From Urmitella timonensis (lineage in GTDB: Bacteria; Actinomycetota; Actinomycetes; Actinomycetales; Actinomycetaceae): a stretch of 64,000 nt of DNA. The notes below the pieces were generated by a model that worked only from the letters and a program-made list of their open reading frames with translations, had not been told where the DNA came from and made no database searches. The translations under genes were made by a program, and so were the position numbers. Shown piece by piece: positions 6,706-16,045 of this stretch; the first letter of the stretch is position 1, and every line of letters begins with the position of its first letter. Location of the stretch: the NCBI GenBank assembly GCA_900120415.1, contig FQLW01000006.1:248001-312000 (forward strand). Reading direction: 5' to 3'.

Positions 6706-7806
6706 GTGAATGACATGGACAATTTTCTACCTCTAGCAGCTATGGCATCCGCCGCGATGCCCGAGACTGACTTTATTTCCCTTTCTTCTCCACACTTTGA
6801 AACCGAAGAAATGCGAGTATGCGCAGTTAAAGACACTGCCGAACGCAAATGGTTAGTCACTTGCCCAACTTCTAGCCACCTAGATAAACAACTGCAAACT
6901 CAAACCCGAATCATGCAGGCTCTCTCACACGATGGAGCCCGCCTCCCCTTCTCAGTGCCCTGGCCAGCACACTCGGTACGAATAGTAGGGGGAAAACACG
7001 CCCTCATACATCCCGCATTCTCGGGTAGACCAGCGCAAGCAGAGGACTTCACAATATCGGAAAAACTCGCTATCTCCCTAGGTACTGCCCTCGCTTCCCT
7101 ACATGACCTACCCGCCCGGATTTTACAGAGCGCCGATTGCCCTATTTCCACCGCCGACCAGATTCGCCGCCGTTGGCTTCACCTCTTAGACGAGGGCGCA
7201 ACCACGCGCGCCATCCCCCCACGTCTTTGGCAACGCTGGGAAGAACGTTTAGAAGATATTTCCCTATGGAATTTTTCGCCAGCCTTCATTCACAATGACC
7301 TATTAGAACAACACCTATATATAGAGGACGAAACCATCAGCGGTATCACCGGATTTGGACAAGCCCAAATTGGCGACCCTGCCCGCGACCTCGCCTGGGT
7401 AGTTTCCTCTTCTTCAGATGACTTCGCTACCTGGGTGTTAGCGACTTATCGAAAACTCCGTCTAGTTGAAGACCCAAAGTTTACAACCCGCATAGAACTC
7501 CACTCCGAGCTGGTACTTCTAGAGTGGCTACTGCATGGAGTCCATGAAAACAATGACGAAATCATAGGCGATGCCCGCGAGTTAATCTCTCAACTAGCCG
7601 ATACTTTGGACGCAACCGGGCTACTGCCGGCTCTGCGCGAGGACGCCCTCCCAAAAACAACCGCTAGGACGAGTCAGACCGACACCCCTAATGCTGACCG
7701 GGAAGAAACCAACAACCAGGACTCACCTACCCTTGCGGATTCGCAGGGCGAGGAGAAGCTAAATACCGATTCCCCGGATAATCAGGGCGAAAATGACCAA
7801 CCCTAG
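6706..7806 (+). CDS. APH-fold phosphotransferase-like protein lacking metal-binding aspartates
   Basis: A protein of 366 residues with the choline/aminoglycoside kinase fold. The catalytic-loop motif is FIHNDLLEQHLYI (residues 194-206, HND in place of HGD). The following metal-binding motif reads SGITGFGQAQIGDPARDLAW, where relatives have D at the position of G216 (as in VIDW or VIDF) and usually D at Q219. GDPARDLA itself is kept. The last 55 residues (from about 312) are polar and low in complexity, probably disordered. It lies convergent to and 4 bases from the AdnB gene. An APH-family gene beside adnAB is common in actinobacteria. The substrate is unknown, and the missing aspartates suggest a pseudoenzyme or an altered mechanism. 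Confidence 0.82.
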   Translation: MNDMDNFLPLAAMASAAMPETDFISLSSPHFETEEMRVCAVKDTAERKWLVTCPTSSHLDKQLQTQTRIMQALSHDGARLPFSVPWPAHSVRIVGGKHALIHPAFSGRPAQAEDFTISEKLAISLGTALASLHDLPARILQSADCPISTADQIRRRWLHLLDEGATTRAIPPRLWQRWEERLEDISLWNFSPAFIHNDLLEQHLYIEDETISGITGFGQAQIGDPARDLAWVVSSSSDDFATWVLATYRKLRLVEDPKFTTRIELHSELVLLEWLLHGVHENNDEIIGDARELISQLADTLDATGLLPALREDALPKTTARTSQTDTPNADREETNNQDSPTLADSQGEEKLNTDSPDNQGENDQP

Positions 7807-7809
7807 CAG

Positions 7810-10800
7810 CTAGACCAAATCTGGGAACAGTTCTTCGAGTTTTTGGGGCAGATTTAGCCTTGCCTGCCAATCCTCTAACGGCAACAGCAACTGGTGTCTA
7901 ACAAAAAATAGTGCCGCATCCACCTCGTCAAGGCGCATTCCTTTAGAAAAGGCATACACCAGGCGATAGGTATTAATCTGTTGCATATATTTTGCCACTA
8001 GCTCGCCCGCTTTGTAACTAATAGTCCCGGATTTATCGAAATGTAAAGAGTCAGTTTTCCAATCAATAATCGTGGGTTTACCGGTTGCGGGATTCCGTAA
8101 AATAGCGTCAATACGAGCCACCAGTTTGATAGCCATCGGAGCAGAGAACTCAACCTCGGAATCGATATATTCCCACCCGTCCTCGGGATGAATTTTCGCT
8201 TGCTGCCAACTGTGCTGTAACGAGCGCAAATCTTCACGCACCTGGGTATCGAGATTATCGGGAAGAGGATAATCATTACCTCGTTGCTGCTGATCGACCC
8301 ACTGGTGAAACAACGTGCCCACCCTAGCACCCGCGGTGGGGAAATCTGGCAAAGGACGACGTTGATTTAAGGCGAAAGCCGCGGGGTTATCTTGCAGTTC
8401 TCTTGCCCGGGTTACGCCACTAGACACTGGCATTTGAACCTGCCCTAGATACTCTTGTTCAACCCGTAAATCTCTGGTTAGCTGCAAAGCCTGACTGAGC
8501 CAAGAAGAATGACTGTTCGCCATGTCTTGCGCCTCCTCAAAATCCGAGGTGGACACTAACCGGTGTAAAAAGGGGTGAGCGTTAATACCGCTAATCAGCT
8601 CACTGAGCTCTCCCGCCGCCACCGATAGCCTAGACAGCTGCGGTGATACCGCGCCCGGCCAAGACTCTTCACGCGGGGCAGCCTCCCAGCTATCGTTTTC
8701 ATCTGCTTGTCGATTACGCAGCTCGCGCAGCTTTCCGCTGTTATCGACTTCCGCTAAGAACTGGGAGGGAACCCGCTCTTTCTTGGAGGTAGCACTATGG
8801 GCGCTACCTCCAATCAACAATTTGGATTCTGCGCGTGTAAACGCCACATATGCTAGCCGCCGATCCGCTAGTTGGGAGTGAAAACCTAACGCATACTGAT
8901 AACTGGTTATAACTTTGGGGTTATCGGAAAATGTTCCCTCAGCAAAGTCATAACCACTGTCCTCAATGCCGCGCTCAATGGTGGGGAGAACTTGCTTATC
9001 TGGGCGCAAATCATATGGAATCACCCCTTTATCACTAATCCAGGCGGAATCCTTACATTCGCCCTTATTAACAGAGATAGCGGTTTTCGGTAAACTGCCA
9101 CTGCCGCTGCGAGACTCATCCATCCCCGGAACGGCTACCCAAGTCCATTCCAGTCCTTTCGCGGCATGGATAGTCATGAGTTGAATAGCGTTTGGATCTG
9201 GTTCTTGCAATGGCATATCCAGTCCCGAGCCTTGCTGGTCAGCAAACTTTAACCATTCCAAGAAACCAGGTAAATCGGCATTTACTCCACTTGCCTGGTA
9301 ATCACGAGCAATCTTTACAAAACTTTCCAAGCACCTGGCAGATATTCCCCCATCGGGACGTACTTTCACATCTAAATCTAGGCAAAGAGTAAAAATTGTG
9401 CGCTGCACCAACGATCCTAAAGAATCATGCAGGTGACGGCGCACAGTAGCTAGTTGGGAACGTAAAATATCTAGGCGGCGATAGGCTTCCGGGCTAAAAG
9501 CGCTCCCCGTTCCTTTAACTGTCCAGCCTGGCTGGGGTAAGTTATCGAGTGCGTCCATTAAATAGGGTTGTACGCGAACGCCCTGGTCGTCCTCGGGATT
9601 AGCTAAATGCCCTGCCCAACGCCATAATAAATCGATATCAGCCGGACTAATTCCACACCCGGTTATTAGCCGCATTAAGGCATCTCCGCGTCCGGCATCT
9701 GCCGACACCTGCAACGCCGCAATCACGTCAGCAACTGCCGGATTGTAAATCAGTCCCGCTACCCCACTCACTTCTACCGGCAGGTTCCGTTTACGTAGCG
9801 CCTGGGTAAGGAGCGGAGCTTGGGAATGCTTCCGGATTAGAATCGCCCCGGTGGGAACGCTTTGTTGTTCTTGTGGAGGTAGCTGCTGATTTTTAGCTAT
9901 TATTTTTTCGCGCTCCGCCCAACGTTCAGCAAAGAAATCGGCAACCAACTCTGCTTCTTGCTGGGAATCTTCCACAAAATACATCTGGACTTCACCGGGG
10001 TCATCTCGCTTTTGCGGGCAGGTAACCAGCTCTTTTGCTTTTACCCCTAATGAGGGCGCGGCGAATTGATCTGGGGAGGGGGCAGGATCAAGTTTGTATT
10101 CTGGTTCCGACCCTAAGATCCTGGCACGAACCTCGCTTTCAACCTGGATAGCACTTTTCCCCGCTGACAGGTTCCGTAAAGGTAAAACCACCTGGTTAGC
10201 TACCTCTAAAATCGCTTCCCGGTTACGATAGGTCACCGGCATATCTTGAATATGGGCAGCGTGTTCGCCAGCTGGCACTCCAAAACTACTCAAGAAATGT
10301 TGCATAGATAAATCTGAAGCCCCCCGCCAATCATAGATACCTTGATTGGGGTCACCGACCGCCATCACGCCCTTACCGGTAAAAATAGTAGAAAACAGTT
10401 TTAGCTGTGCCACAGAAGTATCTTGGAACTCGTCCAATAAAACCACGTCATAGCGGGCACGAATCTGTTCTCTAATATCGTCAAATTTCTCTACTAAAAG
10501 CGCGGCATAATATATCTGATCAGAGTATTCAAGATAGCCGTTTTGTTTCTTTAACTTTTCATATTCAGCAAAAATATCTAATAACTCTGCCCTATAGGTT
10601 AGGGAATCGAGAAAACTCTGCATATTTTTATTGGGTTTATTAGAACGTTTTCCCGGCTGACCCGCTGAATACATCTGTTTCATTTGAGTTAAACCAGCCC
10701 GCACGTCCTCGGATTCAATTAGTTGATCGCGCAGCTGAGAACCTAAAGCCAAGGCATTTTTTACAGTCGCCCCAATACTTAGTTCAGTGGTTAAATCCCC

Positions 10801-11295
10801 AGCCCATTCACTAACAACCTGATACATCAGTTGCCAACGCCGCGCCTCATCCAGCAGGACACAGGCAGGGGAAATCCCCAGCCGAGAACCATATTGGCGC
10901 ACAATTTGGTTAGCGAAAGCGTTATAGGTAGAAGTTACCGGTCGCATTAGAGCACCAGTTTCACTGTCGGTTAAAAAATCCGCAACCTTAGAGAAATCTT
11001 TATGCTTGGCTAGCTGGCGCAAATAGTTATTGACCCGCTCAGATAGCTCACGGTCCGCCTTATTGGAAAATGTCAGCCCCAGAACTCTTTCAGCAGACAC
11101 CAAAGCATTTGCCACCAGGTAGACCACCCGGAAAGCCATAGTCGCGGTTTTCCCAGCTCCCGCTCCCGCAATCGCCATCATTGGTTTATCCACCGGGGCG
11201 CAAATAACCTTTTCTTGATCTGGGTTTGGGCGGTACTGCCCGATTGCCTCGGCAATTTGCGCGGGAGAATAGCTAATTTCGGGATTTATACTCAT
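7810..11295 (-). CDS. adnB: AdnB-type UvrD-like helicase-nuclease subunit
   Basis: A protein of 1161 residues using ATG 11295, which overlaps the AdnA stop as ATGA and follows GAAGGAGAG. Superfamily 1 helicase motifs occur in order: Walker A AGAGAGKTATM, motif II VLLDEFQDTS, motif III GDPNQGIYDWRGAS, motif IV VTYRNREAI, motif V MTIHAAKGLEW, motif VI LAYVAFTRAESKLLI. A C-terminal RecB-like nuclease follows with GTLFHQWVD, RIDAIL and IIDWKTD. In mycobacteria AdnA-AdnB is a heterodimeric motor-nuclease that resects double-strand breaks, with AdnB as the main motor. The gene order and lengths match that pair. Confidence 0.93.
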   Translation of the reverse strand: MSINPEISYSPAQIAEAIGQYRPNPDQEKVICAPVDKPMMAIAGAGAGKTATMAFRVVYLVANALVSAERVLGLTFSNKADRELSERVNNYLRQLAKHKDFSKVADFLTDSETGALMRPVTSTYNAFANQIVRQYGSRLGISPACVLLDEARRWQLMYQVVSEWAGDLTTELSIGATVKNALALGSQLRDQLIESEDVRAGLTQMKQMYSAGQPGKRSNKPNKNMQSFLDSLTYRAELLDIFAEYEKLKKQNGYLEYSDQIYYAALLVEKFDDIREQIRARYDVVLLDEFQDTSVAQLKLFSTIFTGKGVMAVGDPNQGIYDWRGASDLSMQHFLSSFGVPAGEHAAHIQDMPVTYRNREAILEVANQVVLPLRNLSAGKSAIQVESEVRARILGSEPEYKLDPAPSPDQFAAPSLGVKAKELVTCPQKRDDPGEVQMYFVEDSQQEAELVADFFAERWAEREKIIAKNQQLPPQEQQSVPTGAILIRKHSQAPLLTQALRKRNLPVEVSGVAGLIYNPAVADVIAALQVSADAGRGDALMRLITGCGISPADIDLLWRWAGHLANPEDDQGVRVQPYLMDALDNLPQPGWTVKGTGSAFSPEAYRRLDILRSQLATVRRHLHDSLGSLVQRTIFTLCLDLDVKVRPDGGISARCLESFVKIARDYQASGVNADLPGFLEWLKFADQQGSGLDMPLQEPDPNAIQLMTIHAAKGLEWTWVAVPGMDESRSGSGSLPKTAISVNKGECKDSAWISDKGVIPYDLRPDKQVLPTIERGIEDSGYDFAEGTFSDNPKVITSYQYALGFHSQLADRRLAYVAFTRAESKLLIGGSAHSATSKKERVPSQFLAEVDNSGKLRELRNRQADENDSWEAAPREESWPGAVSPQLSRLSVAAGELSELISGINAHPFLHRLVSTSDFEEAQDMANSHSSWLSQALQLTRDLRVEQEYLGQVQMPVSSGVTRARELQDNPAAFALNQRRPLPDFPTAGARVGTLFHQWVDQQQRGNDYPLPDNLDTQVREDLRSLQHSWQQAKIHPEDGWEYIDSEVEFSAPMAIKLVARIDAILRNPATGKPTIIDWKTDSLHFDKSGTISYKAGELVAKYMQQINTYRLVYAFSKGMRLDEVDAALFFVRHQLLLPLEDWQARLNLPQKLEELFPDLV

Positions 11296-14200
11296 AGGAC
11301 TGACTCTCCTTCGCTCATCAATGGACAGCAAGAACGCAGTTTACAGTGGTCACATTTAGCGTTTTCTACCGCTTTAAAGACCGCTCCCGCCGCTACTTGC
11401 GCCGCATCAACTATGGTTTGCGCTAACTGTTCTTTCTGTTCATCGGTTAAAGGAGCCTGCGACATTTCTTTGGGAATCTCTGCTTCCCGGCTTCCCTTAG
11501 CTTTAGAGACGATAACCAGACTGGAACTTTGCACTTCAGCTTTGGTTGCTTTAAGCACGGGCGAAAGAGCCTTAGCCGCCTGAGAATCGTCTCCCGCTAG
11601 CATGGCTTCCAGTACCAGCTGGTAGCAAGCCAACTGGAGATGGTTCTTTACTTCCTGTGCACTGGGAGGGTTTTTCATAGTTTTGAAATCAACTATTCGC
11701 ACCCCGTCCTCTCCGGCTTCCAGGCGGTCAATCCGGGCATTAAGTAGCGCTGATTCACCCACGAATACGCGTGAACTAATCTCGCTCACCGCCGGTGCTT
11801 TATGATTATCCAGATAGTGCGAGAGGCGAACAATCATATCTTCTTTGCTTTGCAGTTCGGTTCGCGAATAAAACGTCTCTTTATTTTGAGGCCAGTGTGA
11901 ATAAAAGAAATCTAGGCGCTCCTTTAAACTGTTATCCCCCATTTCCTCCGCTATCTGATGCACCAAGGTTCCCCAAGAAAGACTGCCGGTAGCATCGACT
12001 TCTTGACCGCCTCGGCGTTCCAGCAACCAGCGAAGTTCGCAATCATTTAACTGTTCCAAGGTAGAGGGAGAAATTCCGACTCTACTACCAGCTGGCTTTA
12101 ATCCCGCCGGATTTGTCCACCAGCTAGAATCTCGACCCACTTGTCGCCAGCTTTGCGGGTTTGCGGCAGTTACTGTTTGTGTGGCTAGATAGGCCAAGGT
12201 CTCTAGGGCTTTACGCCGGTAGCTATCCGCATCTTCTGATGTACCCCCAGGGGCATCTACTGGAATGTCTTGTGAAAGTAGGGCGCGAAGATACCCCACC
12301 AAAGAGCGTACAGAGGGAAATAGTTGCTGCTCCTCATGGTTTTTATCCCTCAGCTTTGAGCTGGCCGTTAAATCATTTCCCCCTAAGGTATCCCAGCTAT
12401 TTCCTAGATATTGCGCAGTATTAAAATCCCCATTTTTGATTTTTTCACCGAGGTTAATGAAAAAAATCGAAGGCACGTCCTCATTACCTGAACGTGCGGT
12501 TACCAGCATTTTCTCTCGGGCTCGACTCAGGGCGCACCTCGCTAAGGAACGTTCAGTTTCGAGGGCGCGTTTTCTGGAGCCACCGGGAACCTCCTGAAGT
12601 TTCCCCGAGGGGCTAAGTAGCGCAGTCGCGTGCATTAACTCTGATAATTCCCCAACTCTAAGTAGCGAGCCACTTTCGGAAAGTAAAGGCCATTGCCCAT
12701 CTTGCATTCCAATTACTACACAGGTGTCCCAGGTACGTCCGGCTGCCGAGAACACAGTTTCTAAAGCTACGGCAGGTTTGAGACCGTGACTGCCGCTGAG
12801 CACATCCTCGGCTTGCCTTTGCCGCAAAAGCACCTCGCAATAGTCGGTCATATTCGCGCTTAAATGCCGTTGTGACCAAATCTCGGCGTGTCTAACTAAA
12901 GAAATCACCGCGTCTAATGCCTGGTCGGCGAATTCGTCTCCCGCTAAGGCGCGGTGACGCCATTGCTCTTCTAACTGCAACTCTAACCAGATTTTCTCTA
13001 AGGCTTGCGTGGGAGGAAGCGTCAAAGCAGACACGGCAGCGGTAAAAACCTGGTGGCAACGAATCAAAACCTGCGCTCCCTCTACCATTTGAAGTTGGCT
13101 AAGAGGAAAACGAGGAGTACCTAGCAGCGCGTAAAACTCTTCTAGTTTGGTATCTACTGCAATCTGGGCTCCCACTAAGGAACGCTCCAAACGGAGCATC
13201 TGCAAAGAATCCACGGCAAAAAGTGGGGAGCGAAGCAGCTGGCGGATGGCTTTACCGCGCGCAGTAATCAACTTTTCGTCCCAGCAGTATCCAATACCTA
13301 GGTCATAAGCTGGGGCCTGTCCCTGCCCATTTTGCTTTGTTTTTCGAGGGGAAATAGATTTAGTTAACTCTGATTGCCCTGCAATAGTGAAAAAGCGAAG
13401 CAAGGAGCCGCTAATCTGGTTGGATTTAAACAGCATGGGCCGACGCCGGTGATTGATAGGAATTTCCAAGCCCTCCAGCAAGGCACTAAGTTCATCAAGC
13501 TGCCCCTGAGTACGGGCAATAATCGCCATGTCATTCCATGCCACATACCGTTTTAGATGCTGGTAGCGTAAGTATTCCGCGACCGCCCTCGCCTGCGAAG
13601 AAATCGTGGAAAACTGGGCAATTTTTTGATCGCGCGCACTGTCTCCGCCTAGTTTTTGACTGAGTGGATCGCTAAGGGTTAGACCGCCAGCTGTTTCCCG
13701 AAATGATTCTTCCAAGGATACAAGTGGACATCCTAACTGTTCAGACAGTTCTTTAGCTCCGTTCGGGTATCCTCCCCGGAACGTTTCTGCCGCTACTTTG
13801 GGATTAAATAGGGCGAAAATTTTTGTTCCCCGCTTGCCCATTTCTCTGAGCATTCGGATAGTTGAAGCTGGACAGTCTTGCAGGTCATCGGCAACTATCC
13901 AATCCGGCAAAAGCGGCGGTTCTAAGATGGCAGCATCCTGCTCCCAGTTTTGCAGCAACCTAGCTGCCCGGTCTTGCATTCTGGCAGCATCCCATTTGTT
14001 GTCCTTAAAAGATGGCTCGTATTGGCTGAGCATGACGGCTCCCGCCTGCCATTCTGTAACTTTACGTTCGCGTCCTAGCTCATCTAATTCCTGAGCGCTA
14101 AGTCCCCAATGGGCGCAGGTTGCGAACAGGGAACGCAGATCGGAACAAAAATAATCGCTGCTGCGAAGCTCGGCGTTGATGTAGCTAGGCCAGGGGGCAT

Positions 14201-14612
14201 CTACTTTTTCTAAAAGCTCCCGGATTCTGGCTTCCTCTTCAGAGCCGGTAAGTAACACCGGTTCGCGAAGAGCTTGGCGTCTTTTCATAGCAAATTGCTG
14301 CAAAACCTGGAAAGCTAAAGCGCTCGGGGTAATAAAAGGACGAGCAATAGGCAGACTCCGGGCGCAGCGGGAAGTGTTCAAATAATCGGCACGTAACCGT
14401 GAGGGAACCAGTCCCCGCACGGTATCGCCCTGCTTGCGTAATTGCTGCATTGCTGCCAAAGCGAGGACGGTTTTCCCACTGCCAGCCACGCCCGCAACTA
14501 CCAGGGAGCTAGCTGAATCTAAACGCGAAAGCAGCTGCGCTCCAGCTTCACTAAACTCTGGTAATTCCAGTTCAGGAGGAAAAGGGGCGGGACGAACAGA
14601 AAAAGTAGCCAT
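11292..14612 (-). CDS. adnA: AdnA-type helicase-nuclease subunit with Fe-S nuclease domain
   Basis: A protein of 1106 residues. Walker A reads VAGVAGSGKTVLALAAM near residue 40. Motif II is degenerate (DWIVADDLQDCP) and the later helicase motifs are loose (LETVFSAAGRTWD, ARCALSRAREKMLV), as expected for AdnA, whose ATPase is auxiliary. The C-terminal nuclease has GTLVHQIAEE, ARIDRLEAG and RIVDFKTMK. Cysteines in LNDCELRW and in CDHCKLRSCC flank the nuclease as in AddB/Cas4 iron-sulfur nucleases. The gene lies upstream of adnB with a 4-base overlap. Together they should process broken DNA ends for recombination. Confidence 0.9.
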   Translation of the reverse strand: MATFSVRPAPFPPELELPEFSEAGAQLLSRLDSASSLVVAGVAGSGKTVLALAAMQQLRKQGDTVRGLVPSRLRADYLNTSRCARSLPIARPFITPSALAFQVLQQFAMKRRQALREPVLLTGSEEEARIRELLEKVDAPWPSYINAELRSSDYFCSDLRSLFATCAHWGLSAQELDELGRERKVTEWQAGAVMLSQYEPSFKDNKWDAARMQDRAARLLQNWEQDAAILEPPLLPDWIVADDLQDCPASTIRMLREMGKRGTKIFALFNPKVAAETFRGGYPNGAKELSEQLGCPLVSLEESFRETAGGLTLSDPLSQKLGGDSARDQKIAQFSTISSQARAVAEYLRYQHLKRYVAWNDMAIIARTQGQLDELSALLEGLEIPINHRRRPMLFKSNQISGSLLRFFTIAGQSELTKSISPRKTKQNGQGQAPAYDLGIGYCWDEKLITARGKAIRQLLRSPLFAVDSLQMLRLERSLVGAQIAVDTKLEEFYALLGTPRFPLSQLQMVEGAQVLIRCHQVFTAAVSALTLPPTQALEKIWLELQLEEQWRHRALAGDEFADQALDAVISLVRHAEIWSQRHLSANMTDYCEVLLRQRQAEDVLSGSHGLKPAVALETVFSAAGRTWDTCVVIGMQDGQWPLLSESGSLLRVGELSELMHATALLSPSGKLQEVPGGSRKRALETERSLARCALSRAREKMLVTARSGNEDVPSIFFINLGEKIKNGDFNTAQYLGNSWDTLGGNDLTASSKLRDKNHEEQQLFPSVRSLVGYLRALLSQDIPVDAPGGTSEDADSYRRKALETLAYLATQTVTAANPQSWRQVGRDSSWWTNPAGLKPAGSRVGISPSTLEQLNDCELRWLLERRGGQEVDATGSLSWGTLVHQIAEEMGDNSLKERLDFFYSHWPQNKETFYSRTELQSKEDMIVRLSHYLDNHKAPAVSEISSRVFVGESALLNARIDRLEAGEDGVRIVDFKTMKNPPSAQEVKNHLQLACYQLVLEAMLAGDDSQAAKALSPVLKATKAEVQSSSLVIVSKAKGSREAEIPKEMSQAPLTDEQKEQLAQTIVDAAQVAAGAVFKAVENAKCDHCKLRSCCPLMSEGESVL

Positions 14613-14855
14613 GGAAACAATTATAGGGAGCAGCCCTCTCCCGCCGCGTCCTTATCTGTTTAACCGTAACAAAGACCAGTTCCTAAGCAGCCGATTATCC
14701 TATTCGCTTCAAAATAAACGAGAGAGATAATCGGGATAACTTGCTCCTAGGATAAATCTAGCTAAAGATATTTTGCTCTCAGCAAGCAATCGGGAAAAGC
14801 CTTAGCTAAGGCAGGTAGGATGGGGAGCAGAACACGAAGTTAAACGGAGGATACT

Positions 14856-15083
14856 GTGAATATTTCCCTGGGACTTAAAGGCGTTGCCAAATCTTTAGAT
14901 TTAGAAGTAGAAATGGATTCTGAACAGGTAAAATCTGTTTTACAGACCGCCCTAGATGAACCAGGAAAATTACTTGTCCTAGCCGATAAACACGGTCAGC
15001 AAGTTTTGATTAATCCGCGTTTAATTGCTTACTGCCAGGTAGGTAAACCCGAACCTAAACGCGTGGGATTTGGAATCGGGTAA
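14856..15083 (+). CDS. DUF3107 family protein
   Basis: A 75-residue protein beginning with GTG 14856 after CGGAGGATACT. The sequence (SLGLKGVAKSLDLEVEMDSE near the start, NPRLIAYCQVG and a KRVGFG end) matches the small actinobacterial DUF3107 family, called TB9.4 in M. tuberculosis. The function is unknown. In the mycobacterial genome the family also sits between adnAB and the DEAD-box helicase gene, as here, which supports the call. It is divergently transcribed from adnA. Confidence 0.85.
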   Translation: MNISLGLKGVAKSLDLEVEMDSEQVKSVLQTALDEPGKLLVLADKHGQQVLINPRLIAYCQVGKPEPKRVGFGIG

Positions 15084-15169
15084 AACCCTTTTAACAGCAT
15101 ATATACCGCATGGCTAGCCCAAGGCGATAAACAATTTCGGCAATTAGTTACTGCTTGACACTAACTCGT

Positions 15170-15775
15170 CTAGGCTTTCAGACCAGCCCGTTCCATTCGT
15201 GCCCGGTGACGTGCTTTTATTTCCTCAGGGATATCTTCTGCGCCCTGCCCTGACAGTTCCGGGTAGCCCACAATTGCTTGACGCATAGTAGAGCGAACAT
15301 CCCCCAGGACTCGCCTACCCCAAAGCGAAAGCCGCGCGGGTACAGTCACTTGGGTAGCACAAGCTTGGGTAATTAGCGGAACCGCCCATTCTTCCTGCCC
15401 ACAGCCCCAAGAAACCTCTGCCAGCTGGGGTTGGATTTCCGGGGATAATCCGATAGTCAAACTGTGGTTAAAATCTGCCATAGCTCCAATAGTTACGTAA
15501 CTTTTCACCAGGCGTTCATACCAGTCAGTAGGACGCAAGCGCTCCTCTAGCTGGACGGTAAGCCCGAGATACTGTTCCATTTCTTCCGGTAAATCAACCG
15601 CTACGTTTTGGCTGACCTGAGCCACCTTTTGATAGTTTTCCCAAGCCCGTGCCGACATCTGTCCGAGGGCGATTTCTTGTTCCACCGTGGGACACAAGGA
15701 AGCGTCCTTTGCTAGACGTTGCTGCATTGCCAAGGTGAAGTACCCAATAAGTCCCAGTCTTTGTGCGTCACTCAC
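15170..15775 (-). CDS. Ferritin-like / MiaE-like protein
   Basis: A 201-residue, mostly helical protein resembling the actinobacterial ferritin-like family annotated as related to the tRNA 2-methylthio-isopentenyladenosine hydroxylase MiaE (for example Rv3210c). Visible pieces are VEQEIALGQMSARAWENYQ near residue 31 and RPTDWYERLVKSYVTIGAM near residue 80. I could not identify a full set of di-iron ligands, so hydroxylase activity is doubtful. It lies divergent from the DEAD-box helicase gene with 270 bases between, the conserved arrangement in this phylum. Confidence 0.75.
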   Translation of the reverse strand: MSDAQRLGLIGYFTLAMQQRLAKDASLCPTVEQEIALGQMSARAWENYQKVAQVSQNVAVDLPEEMEQYLGLTVQLEERLRPTDWYERLVKSYVTIGAMADFNHSLTIGLSPEIQPQLAEVSWGCGQEEWAVPLITQACATQVTVPARLSLWGRRVLGDVRSTMRQAIVGYPELSGQGAEDIPEEIKARHRARMERAGLKA

Positions 15776-16045
15776 CCTCTTAGATTATCCTGCCTGGCGC
15801 TGCGATACTAGCTTTTGAAAGGCAGAGCATTTACTGGGTGTTATTTACCCTCAAAAAAGCTGTAAGTTTAGTTACCCTCATTGTTTGCTTTCAACAGGCG
15901 TGGGATAGGATGGTTTCGACGACAACGGGTTGACCGATCGTTTTCGTGAACGAAGTTTTTTCCAAGGGCGCGTGGCGTCGCCTTGAAGCGCTAAGCCAAG
16001 ATTTTTTGCGATCGGCTACCTCCAACTGTAGGGGAAGTTTTCCCC
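15776..16045 (+). promoter_or_regulatory. Leader region of the DEAD-box helicase gene with several hairpins
   Basis: The stretch between the divergent MiaE-like and helicase genes contains small stems, for example TCGTT-TTCGTG-AACGA near 15940 and GGGGAA-GT-TTCCCC ending at the GTG start (about 16031-16044). Long structured leaders are usual for cold-induced RNA helicases. This is an inference and no promoter was assigned. Confidence 0.35.

Noticed and set aside
6706-7806. Aminoglycoside or macrolide resistance kinase
   Set aside because: Only the fold is shared, metal-binding aspartates are missing, and the gene is linked to adnAB as in many susceptible actinobacteria.
11292-14612. Cas4-like or defence-system reading of the nuclease with clustered cysteines
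   Set aside because: Gene pair, lengths, motif order and neighbours fit the housekeeping AdnA/AdnB complex.
15905-16045. Possible tmRNA because of GGTTTCGACGACAAC near 15911
   Set aside because: The characteristic start of tmRNA, a tag-coding frame and the tRNA-like 3' end are absent.
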